This document shows, one piece after another, positions 1-9,814 of a stretch of 64,000 bases of DNA. The position numbers and the translations under genes were made by a program. Position 1 is the first letter of the stretch. Each line of letters starts with the position of its first letter. Location: positions 2,611,501 to 2,675,500 of the forward strand of contig NZ_CP104213.1 in the NCBI RefSeq assembly GCF_025244745.1. The letters run 5' to 3'. The notes under the pieces were generated by a model, which saw only the letters and a program-made list of their open reading frames with translations, was not told the DNA's origin and ran no database searches. This DNA is from Deinococcus rubellus (lineage in GTDB: Bacteria > Deinococcota > Deinococci > Deinococcales > Deinococcaceae).

Positions 1-151
1 CGTCGTACACCGGCATGATCGCCCCGCCGGGGTAGCCGAACACCGTGTTGATGCCGTGCGCGGCCAAAGTCGCCCACAGCGCCTTCGCGCCAGTCATATC
101 CTGCATCGTTGGTTGCGGCTGGCCTTGCTGGTCCGGCTCTGGCTGGGTCAT
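1..151 (-). CDS. ilvB: Acetolactate synthase large subunit, N-terminal fragment
   Basis: Only the first 50 codons lie in the window; the rest is beyond the left edge. The protein begins [20 protein letters not shown] and then reads [20 protein letters not shown] followed by [10 protein letters not shown], the start of the thiamine-diphosphate PYR domain of acetohydroxyacid synthase, which makes acetolactate from pyruvate for valine, leucine and isoleucine synthesis. The ATG at 151 is preferred over the in-frame ATG at 160 because the GAGAGGAG ribosome site directly abuts the latter. Upstream lie a leader peptide and a terminator, so expression is probably set by attenuation. The family call rests on a short stretch but the motif is distinctive. 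Confidence 0.88.
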   Translation of the reverse strand, partial: MTQPEPDQQGQPQPTMQDMTGAKALWATLAAHGINTVFGYPGGAIMPVYD

Positions 152-183
152 GCGCCTCATCTCCTCTCTCGTCGCCCCTGTGC

Positions 184-216
184 AAAAAAACCCCCGCCCT
201 GGGTGTGGGGCGGGGG
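184..216 (-). terminator. Intrinsic terminator (attenuator) in the ilvB leader
   Basis: On the minus strand a 9-bp GC stem (CCCCCGCCC with GGGCGGGGG) closes a 7-nt loop and runs into seven T residues (184-190). It sits between the leader peptide and the ilvB start, 33 nt before the ATG. A smaller hairpin (TCACG/CGTGA, 226-248) spans the leader-peptide stop codon and could be the pausing structure. GGGGGTT inside the peptide's last codons can pair with AACCCCC at the foot of the terminator, giving an alternative fold. Confidence 0.85.
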
Positions 217-236
217 GTTACAACGTCACGCGGAAC

Positions 237-299
237 TTAGCGCCGTGAACCCCCGGAGCCAAGAATTACTACCACGAGGGCAGCCGCGTTTGCGTACAT
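237..299 (-). CDS. Branched-chain amino acid leader peptide (20 aa)
   Basis: The 20-codon frame starts ATG at 299 and ends TAA at 237. It begins MYANAAALVVVIL, so codons 8-13 (261-278) are Leu-Val-Val-Val-Ile-Leu, the three amino acids made by the pathway of the gene it precedes. It is followed by a small hairpin and a U-tailed terminator. This is the arrangement of ilv leader peptides, in which ribosome stalling at branched-chain codons prevents terminator folding. A -10 box lies 6 nt before the ATG and no Shine-Dalgarno is present, so the peptide is probably translated from a leaderless 5' end. Function is inferred from composition and position. Confidence 0.8.
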   Translation of the reverse strand: MYANAAALVVVILGSGGSRR

Positions 300-305
300 G
301 ATTCC

Positions 306-335
306 AGCTTACGCGTGAGGTGGCTCGGGGGTCAA
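306..335 (-). promoter_or_regulatory. Promoter of the ilvB leader
   Basis: The minus strand has TTGACC (330-335) as -35, an 18-nt spacer and TAAGCT (306-311) as -10. The -10 ends 6 nt before the leader-peptide ATG, placing the predicted start of transcription at or next to the A of that ATG. Confidence 0.65.
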
Positions 336-463
336 GGGTCGGCAGGCAAAGGTCTAGATGTGCTGGCCGGACAGTCGACGACAGAGAATCCGGTCGAGTC
401 GGTCTGGAGTTTGAAGTTCTTCAGCGACCAATCGGCAGGTTCAGGCGTAATGTGTACAGAGAG

Positions 464-1639
464 ATGCCCACTCCTGAGCAGCGCCGACCTTCAGAGTTGA
501 CCGTTCAGGCCCGTCGTTCGCGCCTTGCGCCGACCTCTACCGATTTGAGACGGCGGGTGTATCTGTGGGCGATCGCACTGGGCGTGGGCGTCATCGTGAT
601 CGTGCTGTCTACCCAGCTCAGAAGTCCGTCGCCCGATTACGTGCAGGTGGGCATGGTCTTGGCGCAGCTCCCGCTGTGTATCTGGGCCACCTGGTGGCTA
701 CTGCGGGGTAAGCCCCTGGTGGTGGCCGAGCGGGTCGTCTTCGCAGTGAACGCACTGATCACGCTGTTTCAGTTGCTGTTGACCCTTACCAACGACTCGG
801 CCCAAGTCGTCTGGCTCGCCAGCTCGGCCTACTGGCTGCTGACGACCCTGGCAATTCTGGCCTTCCTGATCTTCGAGAACCGGCAGGCCCTGCTGTTCTC
901 GGCTGGAATGTACCTGTTGGGCGTGCTCGCACCCTGGGCCGCCCTGCTCTGGAAAGGGCAAGCCTTCAGCTCGTTTGCCAACCTGCTCCGGGTGCAACTG
1001 AGCTGCGGAGTGGTGCTGGTGCTGCTCTCGGTGCTGGCCTGGTACAGGGAACGTTTCGCTGCCGAACGCGGTGAACGCCTGTCGATGGAGCAACTCGCCA
1101 ACACCGACATGCTGACCGGGTTGCCCAACCGCCGCGCCCTCTACTCCGAGATCGAATGGCTGATCTCCGAGGCCCGCACCGGCGTGGGCGGCTGCCTGAT
1201 CCTGCTCGACATCGATCATTTCAAACGCATCAACGACGCGTTCGGCCACAATGTCGGTGACGAGGTGTTGATCCGACTTTCGGAGCTGCTGAGAACCCAC
1301 CTGAAAGACGAAGGGACAGTGGGGCGCTGGGGCGGAGAAGAATTCCTGATCACCCTGCCGGGGCTTTCGCCTGAACTGGTAGAGCAGCTGGCCGAACAGC
1401 TGCGCCGCAAGCTGGAGGAGCAGATTTTCAGCCACGGACAGGGCGTGACCGCCAGCTTCGGCCTGACCTGCTGCGCCGCCGGAGACGACCTTCAGAGCTG
1501 TACGACCCGCGCTGACCGCGCACTGTATGCAGCCAAGAAGGCGGGGCGCAACAGGGTGGTCAGCCTGCCTAGTGACGCCGCGCTGGACGAAGATATGCAG
1601 GCTCCACCGGTCCTGGACACCCTGCCAGTCAGGTCGTAG
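464..1639 (+). CDS. Membrane-bound diguanylate cyclase (GGDEF)
   Basis: This 391-aa protein should make cyclic di-GMP from two GTP at the inner membrane. The N-terminal half (about residues 25-215) holds roughly six hydrophobic segments and no recognisable sensor domain. A short linker leads to a GGDEF domain with DMLTGLPNRRAL, DIDHFKRIND, and the active-site signature GGEEF at 290-294. No EAL domain follows. An inhibitory RxxD site is not obvious. The ATG at 464 is chosen because the frame open to 320 encodes a basic, uncharacteristic extension; the ribosome site (AGAGAG) is weak. It stands alone, transcribed divergently from ilvB. Confidence 0.87.
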   Translation: MPTPEQRRPSELTVQARRSRLAPTSTDLRRRVYLWAIALGVGVIVIVLSTQLRSPSPDYVQVGMVLAQLPLCIWATWWLLRGKPLVVAERVVFAVNALITLFQLLLTLTNDSAQVVWLASSAYWLLTTLAILAFLIFENRQALLFSAGMYLLGVLAPWAALLWKGQAFSSFANLLRVQLSCGVVLVLLSVLAWYRERFAAERGERLSMEQLANTDMLTGLPNRRALYSEIEWLISEARTGVGGCLILLDIDHFKRINDAFGHNVGDEVLIRLSELLRTHLKDEGTVGRWGGEEFLITLPGLSPELVEQLAEQLRRKLEEQIFSHGQGVTASFGLTCCAAGDDLQSCTTRADRALYAAKKAGRNRVVSLPSDAALDEDMQAPPVLDTLPVRS

Positions 1640-1681
1640 GTTATCCCGGCGTCGTAGCGTCCAGTGCCGTGGGCTGAGCGC

Positions 1682-1786
1682 ATGGGGACTCTGATCGTGG
1701 TGGGCCTAATCGCGCTGGTGCTGGTGGTGTTCGTGGAGCTGGTGCGGCTGTTTGTAAAGATCGCTCCGCCGCCACAGCCGCGATGA
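1682..1786 (+). CDS. Tiny single-pass membrane protein (34 aa)
   Basis: The frame encodes MGTLIVVGLIALVLVVFVE, then LVRLFVKIAPPPQPR, so it is one long hydrophobic helix with a short basic, proline-rich tail. It follows the diguanylate cyclase by 42 nt on the same strand. I do not recognise a family, and there is no strong Shine-Dalgarno. It may be a real membrane microprotein or chance; a helix of this quality flanked by a second similar small frame makes coding use plausible. Confidence 0.4.
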   Translation: MGTLIVVGLIALVLVVFVELVRLFVKIAPPPQPR

Positions 1787-1910
1787 CCGGAGCCGACGAA
1801 GCAGCCTCAGGCAGCCAAAAAATTGGCTTCGGGGAAGTCGAAGGGCAAGCAGCGCCGCTAAACCCATCAAGTTGAACAGCCTTCAGAGACGATACTTGAG
1901 AACCTGAGTC

Positions 1911-2069
1911 ATGCCAAATTTGGGATCGACTGAGCTTCTGATGTTGATCGTCTTCTTTGCCTTGCCGGTTTATCTCGTGTCTCTGCTGCTGCACTATCTG
2001 AAAGCGAACACACGGGCCGCCGAGGAGCAGGCCCGACTGGCCTGCCGTCAGGCCGACCGCCTACTCTGA
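1911..2069 (+). CDS. Small membrane protein (52 aa)
   Basis: The protein starts MPNLGSTELLMLIVFFALPV, continues through a hydrophobic helix (about residues 9-29) and ends in a charged, amphipathic tail rich in Ala, Glu and Arg (KANTRAAEEQARLACRQADR). One transmembrane helix with a cytoplasmic coiled tail is the likely form. It lies 124 nt after another small membrane frame and is followed by a hairpin that could end transcription. No family is recognised. Confidence 0.5.
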   Translation: MPNLGSTELLMLIVFFALPVYLVSLLLHYLKANTRAAEEQARLACRQADRLL

Positions 2070-2085
2070 ACGAGGACAACAACGA

Positions 2086-2117
2086 GACAGGCCGCCCAGC
2101 TCACGGGACGGCCTGTC
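2086..2117. terminator. Bidirectional hairpin between small membrane protein and leuB
   Basis: A 9-bp perfect stem (GACAGGCCG with CGGCCTGTC) is extended by an inner CCC/GGG. It lies between convergent genes, 15 nt past the leuB stop on the minus strand, where a partly T-rich tract follows. Confidence 0.6.
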
Positions 2118-2132
2118 GTTCATCCTGCCGCT

Positions 2133-3188
2133 TCAGCCCAGGTCGGCGCGGCCCAGGGCCTTCAGCACCGCTGCGCCCAGCTCCTGCGTCGTCCCTTTGC
2201 CGCCCAGATCCGGCGTGCGGACTTCTTCCAGGGCAGCCTGCACGGCGGCCTCGATGCGCCGGGCCTCGGCGTCGCGGTTCAGCGAGTGGCGCAGCAGCAT
2301 GGCCACGCTGAGAATGGTGCCAGTGGGGTTGGCGATGCCCTTCCCGGCGATGTCAGGGGCGCTGCCGTGAATCGGCTCGTAGAGGCCGGGACCGTCGCCC
2401 AGGCTGGCCGAGGGCATCACGCCCAGCGAGCCGGGAATCACGGCGGCAAGGTCGGAGAGGATGTCGCCAAACAGGTTCTCGGTGACGATCACGTCGTAGC
2501 GGCCCGGCGTCTTGACCAGCAGCATCGCCACCGAGTCCACGTACTCGTGTTCCAGTTTGATGTCCGGGTACTCGGTGTCGCGCAGATTCTGCACGACGCC
2601 GCGCCACAGCTCCGAGACTTCCAGCACGTTGGCCTTGTCCACGCTGGTGACTTCTTTCTTGCGCGTTCTGGCGGCGTCGAAGGCCACCCGCGCCACCCGG
2701 TCCACCTCCGACTTGCTGTAGCCGATGGTGTTGTAGGCGCTGTCGCCCTCAATGGCGCGGCGGGGGTCGAAGTACGCGCCGCCGAGCAGTTCGCGCACGA
2801 TCAGCACATCGACCTGGCGGGCCAGGTCCTCGCGCAGCGGCGATAAGCTCTCCAGCCCCGGCATCACCTTGACCGGCCGCAGGTTGGCATACACGCCCAG
2901 CGCCTTACGAAGTTGCAGCAGACCAGATTCGGGCCGCAGCGGGCGCGGCAGCGCGTTCCAGGGCGAGTTCTGCGCCCCGCCCACTGTGCCGAGCAGCACC
3001 GCGTCACAGTTCATGACCGCTTCTCTGGTGGCGTCGGGAAACGGCGAGCCGGTCTGGTCGTAGGCCCCGCCACCGAGAAGCTGGTAGTCGAGCTCCACGT
3101 CCGGCGCGACTTTTTGCAGCACCTCTGCGGCGCTCGCGCAGACTTCCGGGCCGATGCCGTCGCCGGGCAGCACGACGACTCTAGGCAC
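2133..3188 (-). CDS. leuB: 3-isopropylmalate dehydrogenase
   Basis: LeuB (351 aa) oxidatively decarboxylates 3-isopropylmalate in the third leucine-specific step. It starts [20 protein letters not shown], the family's N-terminal nucleotide site, and has RELLGGAYF, the [13 protein letters not shown] segment with the catalytic lysine, [12 protein letters not shown] for the divalent metal, and [19 protein letters not shown] near the C-terminus. The GTG at 3188 gives the normal family length and overlaps the leuD stop by 8 nt; longer frames run inside leuD. It is the last gene of the leu operon and is followed by a hairpin. Confidence 0.95.
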   Translation of the reverse strand: MPRVVVLPGDGIGPEVCASAAEVLQKVAPDVELDYQLLGGGAYDQTGSPFPDATREAVMNCDAVLLGTVGGAQNSPWNALPRPLRPESGLLQLRKALGVYANLRPVKVMPGLESLSPLREDLARQVDVLIVRELLGGAYFDPRRAIEGDSAYNTIGYSKSEVDRVARVAFDAARTRKKEVTSVDKANVLEVSELWRGVVQNLRDTEYPDIKLEHEYVDSVAMLLVKTPGRYDVIVTENLFGDILSDLAAVIPGSLGVMPSASLGDGPGLYEPIHGSAPDIAGKGIANPTGTILSVAMLLRHSLNRDAEARRIEAAVQAALEEVRTPDLGGKGTTQELGAAVLKALGRADLG

Positions 3189-3771
3189 GCTGCGTTCCAG
3201 GTGCCAGATTCTCGTCACTGTCATGGCCGGGGTGGCCGTGCCCGGCCTGGGTGCTCTGGGCATTCAGCGTCTCGCCCTCCAGATCGGCCTTCGAGTGGTC
3301 ACGCATGTATTCCAGCCAGCCGCCCGCCGCCTTCACGTCCAGCGCGAACTGCGGCACCGGCTGAAAGGTCACGCTCTGGCCGGTGCGCTGGTTGGTGATC
3401 GTGCCCGCTTCCATGTCGAGTTCAGCCTCGTCGCCGTCCTCGAAGGCCGCCACCACGTCTGCGGATTCCAGGGCCATAAAGCCGTTGTTGATGGCGTTGC
3501 GGTAAAAAATCCGGGCGAAGTTGGGCGCGAGAATGGCGCTGACCCCTGCCCCGCGCAGGCACCACACCGCGTGCTCACGCGAGGAGCCGCAGCCGAAATC
3601 GGCCCCCGTCACCATGATGTCGCCGGGTTTGACGCGGTTGACGAAATCCTTGTCGTAATCTTCCATCGCAAATTTGGCGAGTTCGGATTCGATATCGGTG
3701 GTCAGGTAGCGGGCCGGGATGATCTCGTCGGTGTTGATGTGGTCACGGGCAAACACATGGACTCTGGGCAT
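3181..3771 (-). CDS. leuD: 3-isopropylmalate dehydratase small subunit
   Basis: LeuD (196 aa) is the swivelling aconitase-type domain that pairs with LeuC to convert 2-isopropylmalate to 3-isopropylmalate. It starts [20 protein letters not shown] and contains the signature [15 protein letters not shown]. The C-terminal tail after residue about 165 is longer than usual and rich in His, Gly and Asp. Its ATG overlaps the stop of the preceding gene by one base (TAATG), implying translational coupling; leuB overlaps its end. Confidence 0.95.
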   Translation of the reverse strand: MPRVHVFARDHINTDEIIPARYLTTDIESELAKFAMEDYDKDFVNRVKPGDIMVTGADFGCGSSREHAVWCLRGAGVSAILAPNFARIFYRNAINNGFMALESADVVAAFEDGDEAELDMEAGTITNQRTGQSVTFQPVPQFALDVKAAGGWLEYMRDHSKADLEGETLNAQSTQAGHGHPGHDSDENLAPGTQRA

Positions 3772-5020
3772 TATTCCTGCTCCTGTAGCGCGGCGTCCGA
3801 CAGTTCGTCGGGCAGGTCTTCGTAGAGGTCATGCCAGAGTTCGCCGTCAAAGCTGATCTCGTCCTCAATGACCTGGGCCTCGAACGAATCGCTGCCCTCT
3901 TCATCCTCGTAAAGATCGTTCGGCACGCTGATCTTGATGGCCTGAACGTGCGGCAGGGGGCCGTCTTCTTCCAACTCGTAGAAGGATTTCAGCACACCCC
4001 CGGTGTAGCTGGTCCAGGCCGCCGGGTCGTCCGCTCCGGTGTAGGCCAGCAGGTCAGCCGTGAGGCGCTGGGCAGCGTCCGCATCCAGGGACTCCACGGG
4101 CCACTCCATGCGCCCGCCTTCCCAGACGGTGGCGCTGAAGGTTTCCACGTCGGTGAAGTCGCCGAAGTCCTCACCGTCGTCCGGTTCACTGACCGGGTAG
4201 TCCTGCCAGGTCTGACCGTCCAGCGAGTACGCCTGCCCAGCAGCGTCGGGGAAGACTTCCAGAGAGCCGATCAGGTCGAAGGGCGCAGCCAGAAACGAGC
4301 GCAGCGGCGAGGGACGCCGCAACTCGAAAGCGGACCGGAGGGATTGAGGCGCGCTGACCGAGGCCGAATCTTCCTCGCCCAGCCGCTCGGCGTGAATGGC
4401 GGCCCAGTCGTCCGGCGTCTCGCCGTGCCAGCGGCGGGCCAGATCGTCCAGGGCGGCGCGCTGCTCCTGGGGCGGCTCAGGGGTCCAGCTGAGCTGGCCG
4501 TCCGCCGACTGCTCAGCGCTGTAGCGGCCAGCAACCTCGCCCTCAAGCTGCAAGGCCGGGTGCTGGAAGAGGTAACCGAGCCACTCCTCGGTATTTTCCA
4601 GCTCCGGGAACTGCTGCCAGGGCTGATTCTCGAAGGCGTGCTGCTGGCTGCGCAGCCTCAGCCAGGCGTGCTCGGCGTCCGCGACCTTCAGCTCGCCGGG
4701 TTCGGTGCGGTGGTTGCCCGCAGGCCAGGTCGCCAGCTCGCCCACAAGGCGTCGGCGCGGCGGCACGGCAATCTTCTCCACGTCCTCGCGGGTGATCAGG
4801 CGCTCCTCCGGCAGCCCCGCCGAGACGTAATCGGTGCGGTAGAACTGGTCCCACTGCGCGCCGCTGGGCAGCTGGCGCAGGGTGGTGGCGATCTGCTGGC
4901 GCTGCGCCTCGCCTTCGGGCATCACGACTTCGGTGAGGGTGCCGTCCCGGTCCATCTCCACTTCAAACGGATAAACAGTGGGCATCAGGCCGAGCTGTTT
5001 GCGGCGTTTGGCGTCTCCCA

Positions 5021-5021
<1 letters not shown>
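3771..5021 (-). CDS. Uncharacterised protein embedded in the leu operon
   Basis: The 416-aa protein is acidic and Trp/Tyr-rich, with no signal peptide or membrane helix. Its basic N-terminus (MGDAKRRKQLGLMPTVYPFE) resembles a short conserved start seen in some small bacterial proteins, but I cannot name a family. The middle (residues about 200-330) carries repeated acidic stretches and many aromatic residues. It overlaps leuC by one base (TGATG) and leuD by one base (TAATG), so it is co-translated between the two subunits of one enzyme. A role tied to isopropylmalate dehydratase is possible but only inferred from position. Confidence 0.85.
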
Positions 5022-6319
<1,298 letters not shown>

Positions 6320-6355
6320 AGGCTTTCCTCCCTCCTGCTCAGCGCCCTACACCGC

Positions 6356-6390
6356 AACAAAGCCCCCGAACCGCGCAGGATTCGGGGGCC
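6356..6390 (-). terminator. Intrinsic terminator (attenuator) in the leu leader
   Basis: On the minus strand GCCCCCGAA (arms at 6381-6389 and 6362-6370) forms a 9-bp stem with a 10-nt loop, followed by CTTTGTTG. It lies 37 nt upstream of leuC. A preceding hairpin, GGTGA/TCACC (6395-6420), starts at the leader-peptide stop. GGGGGC in the peptide's last codons can pair with the GCCCCC arm as an alternative fold. Confidence 0.82.
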
Positions 6391-6415
6391 GTCAGGTGAA
6401 CGCGAAGGCTTGCGC

Positions 6416-6481
6416 TCACCGCCCCCAGCGAAGAAGAAGCACGCCTGTGTGGGCGTCTCCGGCTCGGTGGGCGGTCAACAT
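6416..6481 (-). CDS. Leucine leader peptide (21 aa)
   Basis: The frame runs from ATG at 6481 to TGA at 6416 and ends GVLLLRWGR. Its three consecutive leucines (6431-6439) are all CTT, a codon hardly used in this GC-rich genome, which would make stalling sensitive to leucine supply. A pause-type hairpin and then a terminator follow before leuC. A -10 box ends 7 nt before the ATG and there is no ribosome site, so translation is probably leaderless. Function as a leu-operon attenuation peptide is inferred from composition, position and downstream structure. Confidence 0.82.
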   Translation of the reverse strand: MLTAHRAGDAHTGVLLLRWGR

Positions 6482-6488
6482 GCCGCTG

Positions 6489-6517
6489 AGTCTAGTCCTT
6501 TGGGGGCCAGGGGGCAA
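6489..6517 (-). promoter_or_regulatory. Promoter of the leu operon leader
   Basis: The minus strand shows TTGCCC (6512-6517), a 17-nt spacer and TAGACT (6489-6494). The -10 ends 7 nt before the leader-peptide ATG, the same geometry as in front of the ilvB leader peptide. Confidence 0.72.
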
Positions 6518-6553
6518 GACGGGCCAGCTCCGCCTTGATCAATACGTCCCGAT

Positions 6554-7933
6554 TCAATCTGTTCCCTTACCCTCCCCCATCACTGGCGCTTGCCCAGGCT
6601 TTTTCCCGGCTTCCAGGGTGCCGGCCTGCACCGCCTGGGCAATTTGCAGGGGCGTCTCGTAGCGGGTGATCCCATTGGGCAGCCGCCGCCACACCGCCGC
6701 CACCGCCACCACCGACAGCGCCGCCACCACGCCCAGCCCCGCACGCGGTCCCAGCGGTCCAGTGGTGCCGATCAGGTAACTCACCAGCAACGCTCCCGGC
6801 GGCCCCATTCCGGCCAGCACCAGCGAGTAGAGGCTCATGACCCGGCCCCGCAGGGCGTCCGGTACGGTGAGCTGCACGGTGCTGTTGGCACTGATCAGAA
6901 AGGTCAGCATCCCGAAGCCGCAGCAGGCCAGCACCAGCGACGCCAGCACAGCCGAGGGGGTCAACGCGAACATCACCAGGCTGACGATCAGAATAACTGC
7001 GCCAGACCGCAGGTTCTTGGCCGGATCGCGCTGTGAGGCCTGCCACAGCGCCCCCACCATTGCCCCCGCTCCGAAGGCCGCGTTCATGGCCCCGAAACCG
7101 CCCTCCTTGAGGTTGTAGACGGCGCGGGCGAAATAGGGAATGATCACGTTGAAATTGATGGCGGTGAGACTCAGCAGCGCCACCAGCAGCATCGTCACGG
7201 CGATGGAGGGCGTACCGCGCACGTAGCGCAGTCCCTCTTTGATGTCGTCCACGACGGCCCGCCGCCCGCCCACCTCACGCTTGGGAAACGGCAGCGTCGC
7301 CAGCACATAGATCACCAGCCCAAAAGAGACCACATTGAGATAGAAGGGAAAGGCCAGCCCCTCGATAGAGTTGCTGGCCGCCCCACGCCCGGCAAACAGC
7401 GCCACCCCCAGCGCCGCCACCCCGCCGAACACCGCTTGCCCCAGCGTGCGCGAGACGTTGAACGACAAGCTGTTGAGCGCCACGGCGTTGGGCACGTCCC
7501 CCCTCGGCACGAAGTCCACCACCATACTCTGACGGGCAGGCATGTCAAAAGCGTTGGCGACGCCGCTGACGCCTGCCAACACCAGCACCAGCGGCAACGT
7601 GACCAGCCCCAGATGGGTGGTGATGGCCAGAATCAGGGCGGTGGTCAGCAGGGTGAGCTGGGTCGCCATCAGCACCCGGCGGCGCGAGGTGCGGTCCACG
7701 ACGGCCCCGGCAAAGAGCGACAGCAGCAGGCTCGGCGTGAACTGCGCCACCGTGACCCAGCCGAGTGCTGCCGAGTTGTTGTTGGTGAGTTCGAGGACCA
7801 GGTACGACTGGGCCGTGCTCTGCATCCATGAGCCGACCAGACTGAGCAGTTGCGAGAACCAGTAGCGGCGGTAATCGGGGTGGCGCAGTGCCCGGAAGGT
7901 CTTGACACGCCACGCCTGAGCGGCGGCAAACAT
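6554..7933 (-). CDS. MFS transporter, EntS-like exporter family
   Basis: The 459-aa protein has about 11-12 membrane helices and the MFS loop signature AGAVVDRTSRRRVLMATQ between helices 2 and 3. Features such as RALRHPDYRRYWFSQLLSLV at the start and FDMPARQSMVVDFVPRGDVP in the cytoplasmic loop place it with the MFS_3 (enterobactin exporter-like) group. Substrate cannot be read from sequence. The ATG at 7933 is preferred to an upstream TTG because it precedes the conserved start and has GGTGA 4 nt before it. It lies upstream of the leu leader on the same strand but leu has its own promoter. Confidence 0.88.
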   Translation of the reverse strand: MFAAAQAWRVKTFRALRHPDYRRYWFSQLLSLVGSWMQSTAQSYLVLELTNNNSAALGWVTVAQFTPSLLLSLFAGAVVDRTSRRRVLMATQLTLLTTALILAITTHLGLVTLPLVLVLAGVSGVANAFDMPARQSMVVDFVPRGDVPNAVALNSLSFNVSRTLGQAVFGGVAALGVALFAGRGAASNSIEGLAFPFYLNVVSFGLVIYVLATLPFPKREVGGRRAVVDDIKEGLRYVRGTPSIAVTMLLVALLSLTAINFNVIIPYFARAVYNLKEGGFGAMNAAFGAGAMVGALWQASQRDPAKNLRSGAVILIVSLVMFALTPSAVLASLVLACCGFGMLTFLISANSTVQLTVPDALRGRVMSLYSLVLAGMGPPGALLVSYLIGTTGPLGPRAGLGVVAALSVVAVAAVWRRLPNGITRYETPLQIAQAVQAGTLEAGKKPGQAPVMGEGKGTD

Positions 7934-8198
7934 GCTGTCACCGTGCGCCCCCGCCAGATTGGAAACATGAGCGGCCACCAAACCCGAACCGGGGAACGCC
8001 CCCAGGCCCGGCCCAGCACCCCCAAGGTGTCTTCAGGGGGGCCTCACATTCAAGCGTGAACCGTGTTACACTGCGCCAAAGCTTCACCTCACGTTCATCT
8101 GATCTCAACCTATCCTGCATCCCCGCGCTGAACTGCCCCGGCCTTCCACCTATGGCGAACCAGGCACCCGTGAGCAGCTCCAGTCAACTGAGGTCTTC

Positions 8199-9233
8199 GT
8201 GTTCCGAACCTTACTCTGTGCGCTCCTGCTCTGCCCCGGCCTGGCCCTGGCCAGCACCACTTCGACTGCCGGTACACCGGGTGGCGGCGCTCCAGGTCTC
8301 AATGCTCAGGCAAGGTCAGGCCCCAGCGGGCTGAGCATCACGGTGCAGCCCAAAGACACGGCCTACAGTCTGGCCCGCAAGTACAACCTCAGCGTGGACG
8401 CGCTGCTCAGCCTCAACAACCTCAGCAGCCCCGATCTGAGCGCAGGACAGGTGCTGGTGGTGTCGCCCCCGACGTACAGCGTCGTCAAGGGCGACACTGC
8501 TTTTTCGATTGCCCGCAGGAACGGTCTGAGCGTGGACGTCCTGCTGAGTCTCAATAACCTCACCAGCCCGAATCTGAAACTGGGGCAGGTGCTGATCGTC
8601 CGGGGCAATCCCGGCACGGTCAATGCGTCAGCAGCCAGCGTCAGCCGCACGGAGAGCACCGTGTCCATGAGCACCGTGTCCAGCATCACCGTGACACCCG
8701 CCCTCACCGCGCCCGCCGCCCCGCTGCCGTCTCTGGCTTCCACGCCGGACGTGCCCCCCAGCACCCTGATTGACACGGCCCTGACGCCCCCAGTGGAGGC
8801 CACCACCGCCGCCAGCATCATCACCACGCTGCCCGCCGACGCGCTGGGCAGTGACTGGCTGACCAACGCCCGCAGCTTGCTGGGCGTGCCGTATGCCTAC
8901 GGCGGCAAGAGCCGCAGCGGTACCGATTGCAGCGGCTTCGTGTTGCAGGTGTTCGCGCCGCTGGGCCTCAGCCTGCCGCGCGTGAGTGCCGACCAGGCCC
9001 AGGTCGGCGTACCAGTGGAGCGGGACCAGCTGCAAAGCGGCGACCTGGTGTTCTTCGACACCGAAGGGCGCGGCAAGGTCACGCACGTCGGCATCGTGGT
9101 GGAGGGCAACACCTTCATCAACGCCAATTCGTTCGCGGGCCGGGTGGGTCTCGACGACCTGGGCAGCCGCTACTGGGCCACCCGCTACCTCGGCGCGCGC
9201 CGGGTGCTGGGCGTGATGGCCGCCAGCCACTAA
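8199..9233 (+). CDS. Secreted LysM-NlpC/P60 cell-wall endopeptidase
   Basis: The 344-aa protein has a signal peptide (MFRTLLCALLLCPGLALAS), two tandem LysM repeats (about residues 45-90 and 92-135) that bind peptidoglycan, a Ser/Thr/Pro linker and a C-terminal NlpC/P60 cysteine peptidase. The catalytic Cys is in SGTDCSGFVLQ and the His in KVTHVGIVV. It should cleave peptide stems of peptidoglycan outside the membrane. GTG at 8199 is the start, with GAGGT 6 nt upstream and the signal peptide directly following. A possible -10 (TACACT, 8067-8072) lies further upstream. Confidence 0.92.
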   Translation: MFRTLLCALLLCPGLALASTTSTAGTPGGGAPGLNAQARSGPSGLSITVQPKDTAYSLARKYNLSVDALLSLNNLSSPDLSAGQVLVVSPPTYSVVKGDTAFSIARRNGLSVDVLLSLNNLTSPNLKLGQVLIVRGNPGTVNASAASVSRTESTVSMSTVSSITVTPALTAPAAPLPSLASTPDVPPSTLIDTALTPPVEATTAASIITTLPADALGSDWLTNARSLLGVPYAYGGKSRSGTDCSGFVLQVFAPLGLSLPRVSADQAQVGVPVERDQLQSGDLVFFDTEGRGKVTHVGIVVEGNTFINANSFAGRVGLDDLGSRYWATRYLGARRVLGVMAASH

Positions 9234-9272
9234 ACAGCACAGTCACTAAAAACCCAGCATCCGGACACCCGG

Positions 9273-9713
9273 TCACCGCCTGAGCTGGCAGACCCGGCCT
9301 TCCGGCAGCAGGTATGCGCCCAGCACGGCGCAGCTGAGATCGGCGATCAGGTACGGCACGTCGTAGGCAGCCCTGGCCCGGTCGGTGCGGCTGAACTGTG
9401 CCGGGCCGACCGGGTGACTGTGATAGATGGCGACGAGTTCGAGAGATTCGGCCCGCATGGCCTTGAGGGCGCGCAGCAGCCCTGCCGGGTCGGCCAGATA
9501 CTCACGCTCCGGGGCGGCGGCGACGTTGCTCAGCGGATAAAGCGCCTCGGCGTGCCAGCCGCCGTCTCCCCGCCGCCCGCCCAGCACACCCACACATTCC
9601 TGCGGCGCGGCCCGCCCGGCGTGCTGCCAGAGCTGGACTTCCAGCACCTCCGGCAAGGCCAGCCACGGTGCGGCGCTCGGCGGCAGATCAGCGGGATGGG
9701 CAGCTTCAGGCAT
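9273..9713 (-). CDS. JAMM/Mov34 (MPN) metallopeptidase
   Basis: The 146-aa protein carries the zinc-binding JAMM signature: Glu in PQECVGVLGG, then the HSHP motif in YHSHPVGPAQFSRTDRARA with the Ser and Asp spaced as in the family. Prokaryotic members remove C-terminal extensions or carrier proteins such as ThiS/MoaD-like ubiquitin folds. No such carrier gene is adjacent, so the substrate is unknown. It is convergent with the LysM-NlpC/P60 gene and divergent from ftsK. Confidence 0.88.
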   Translation of the reverse strand: MPEAAHPADLPPSAAPWLALPEVLEVQLWQHAGRAAPQECVGVLGGRRGDGGWHAEALYPLSNVAAAPEREYLADPAGLLRALKAMRAESLELVAIYHSHPVGPAQFSRTDRARAAYDVPYLIADLSCAVLGAYLLPEGRVCQLRR

Positions 9714-9814
9714 ACTTCAGTGTGAGGCTTCCCGGCGCTGGCGGCGGCTGAACTGTAACGTGACCCGAAACCGCTCAGCGCCAGAAGTGCGCCGCAGCCG
9801 CTAGACTGAACACT

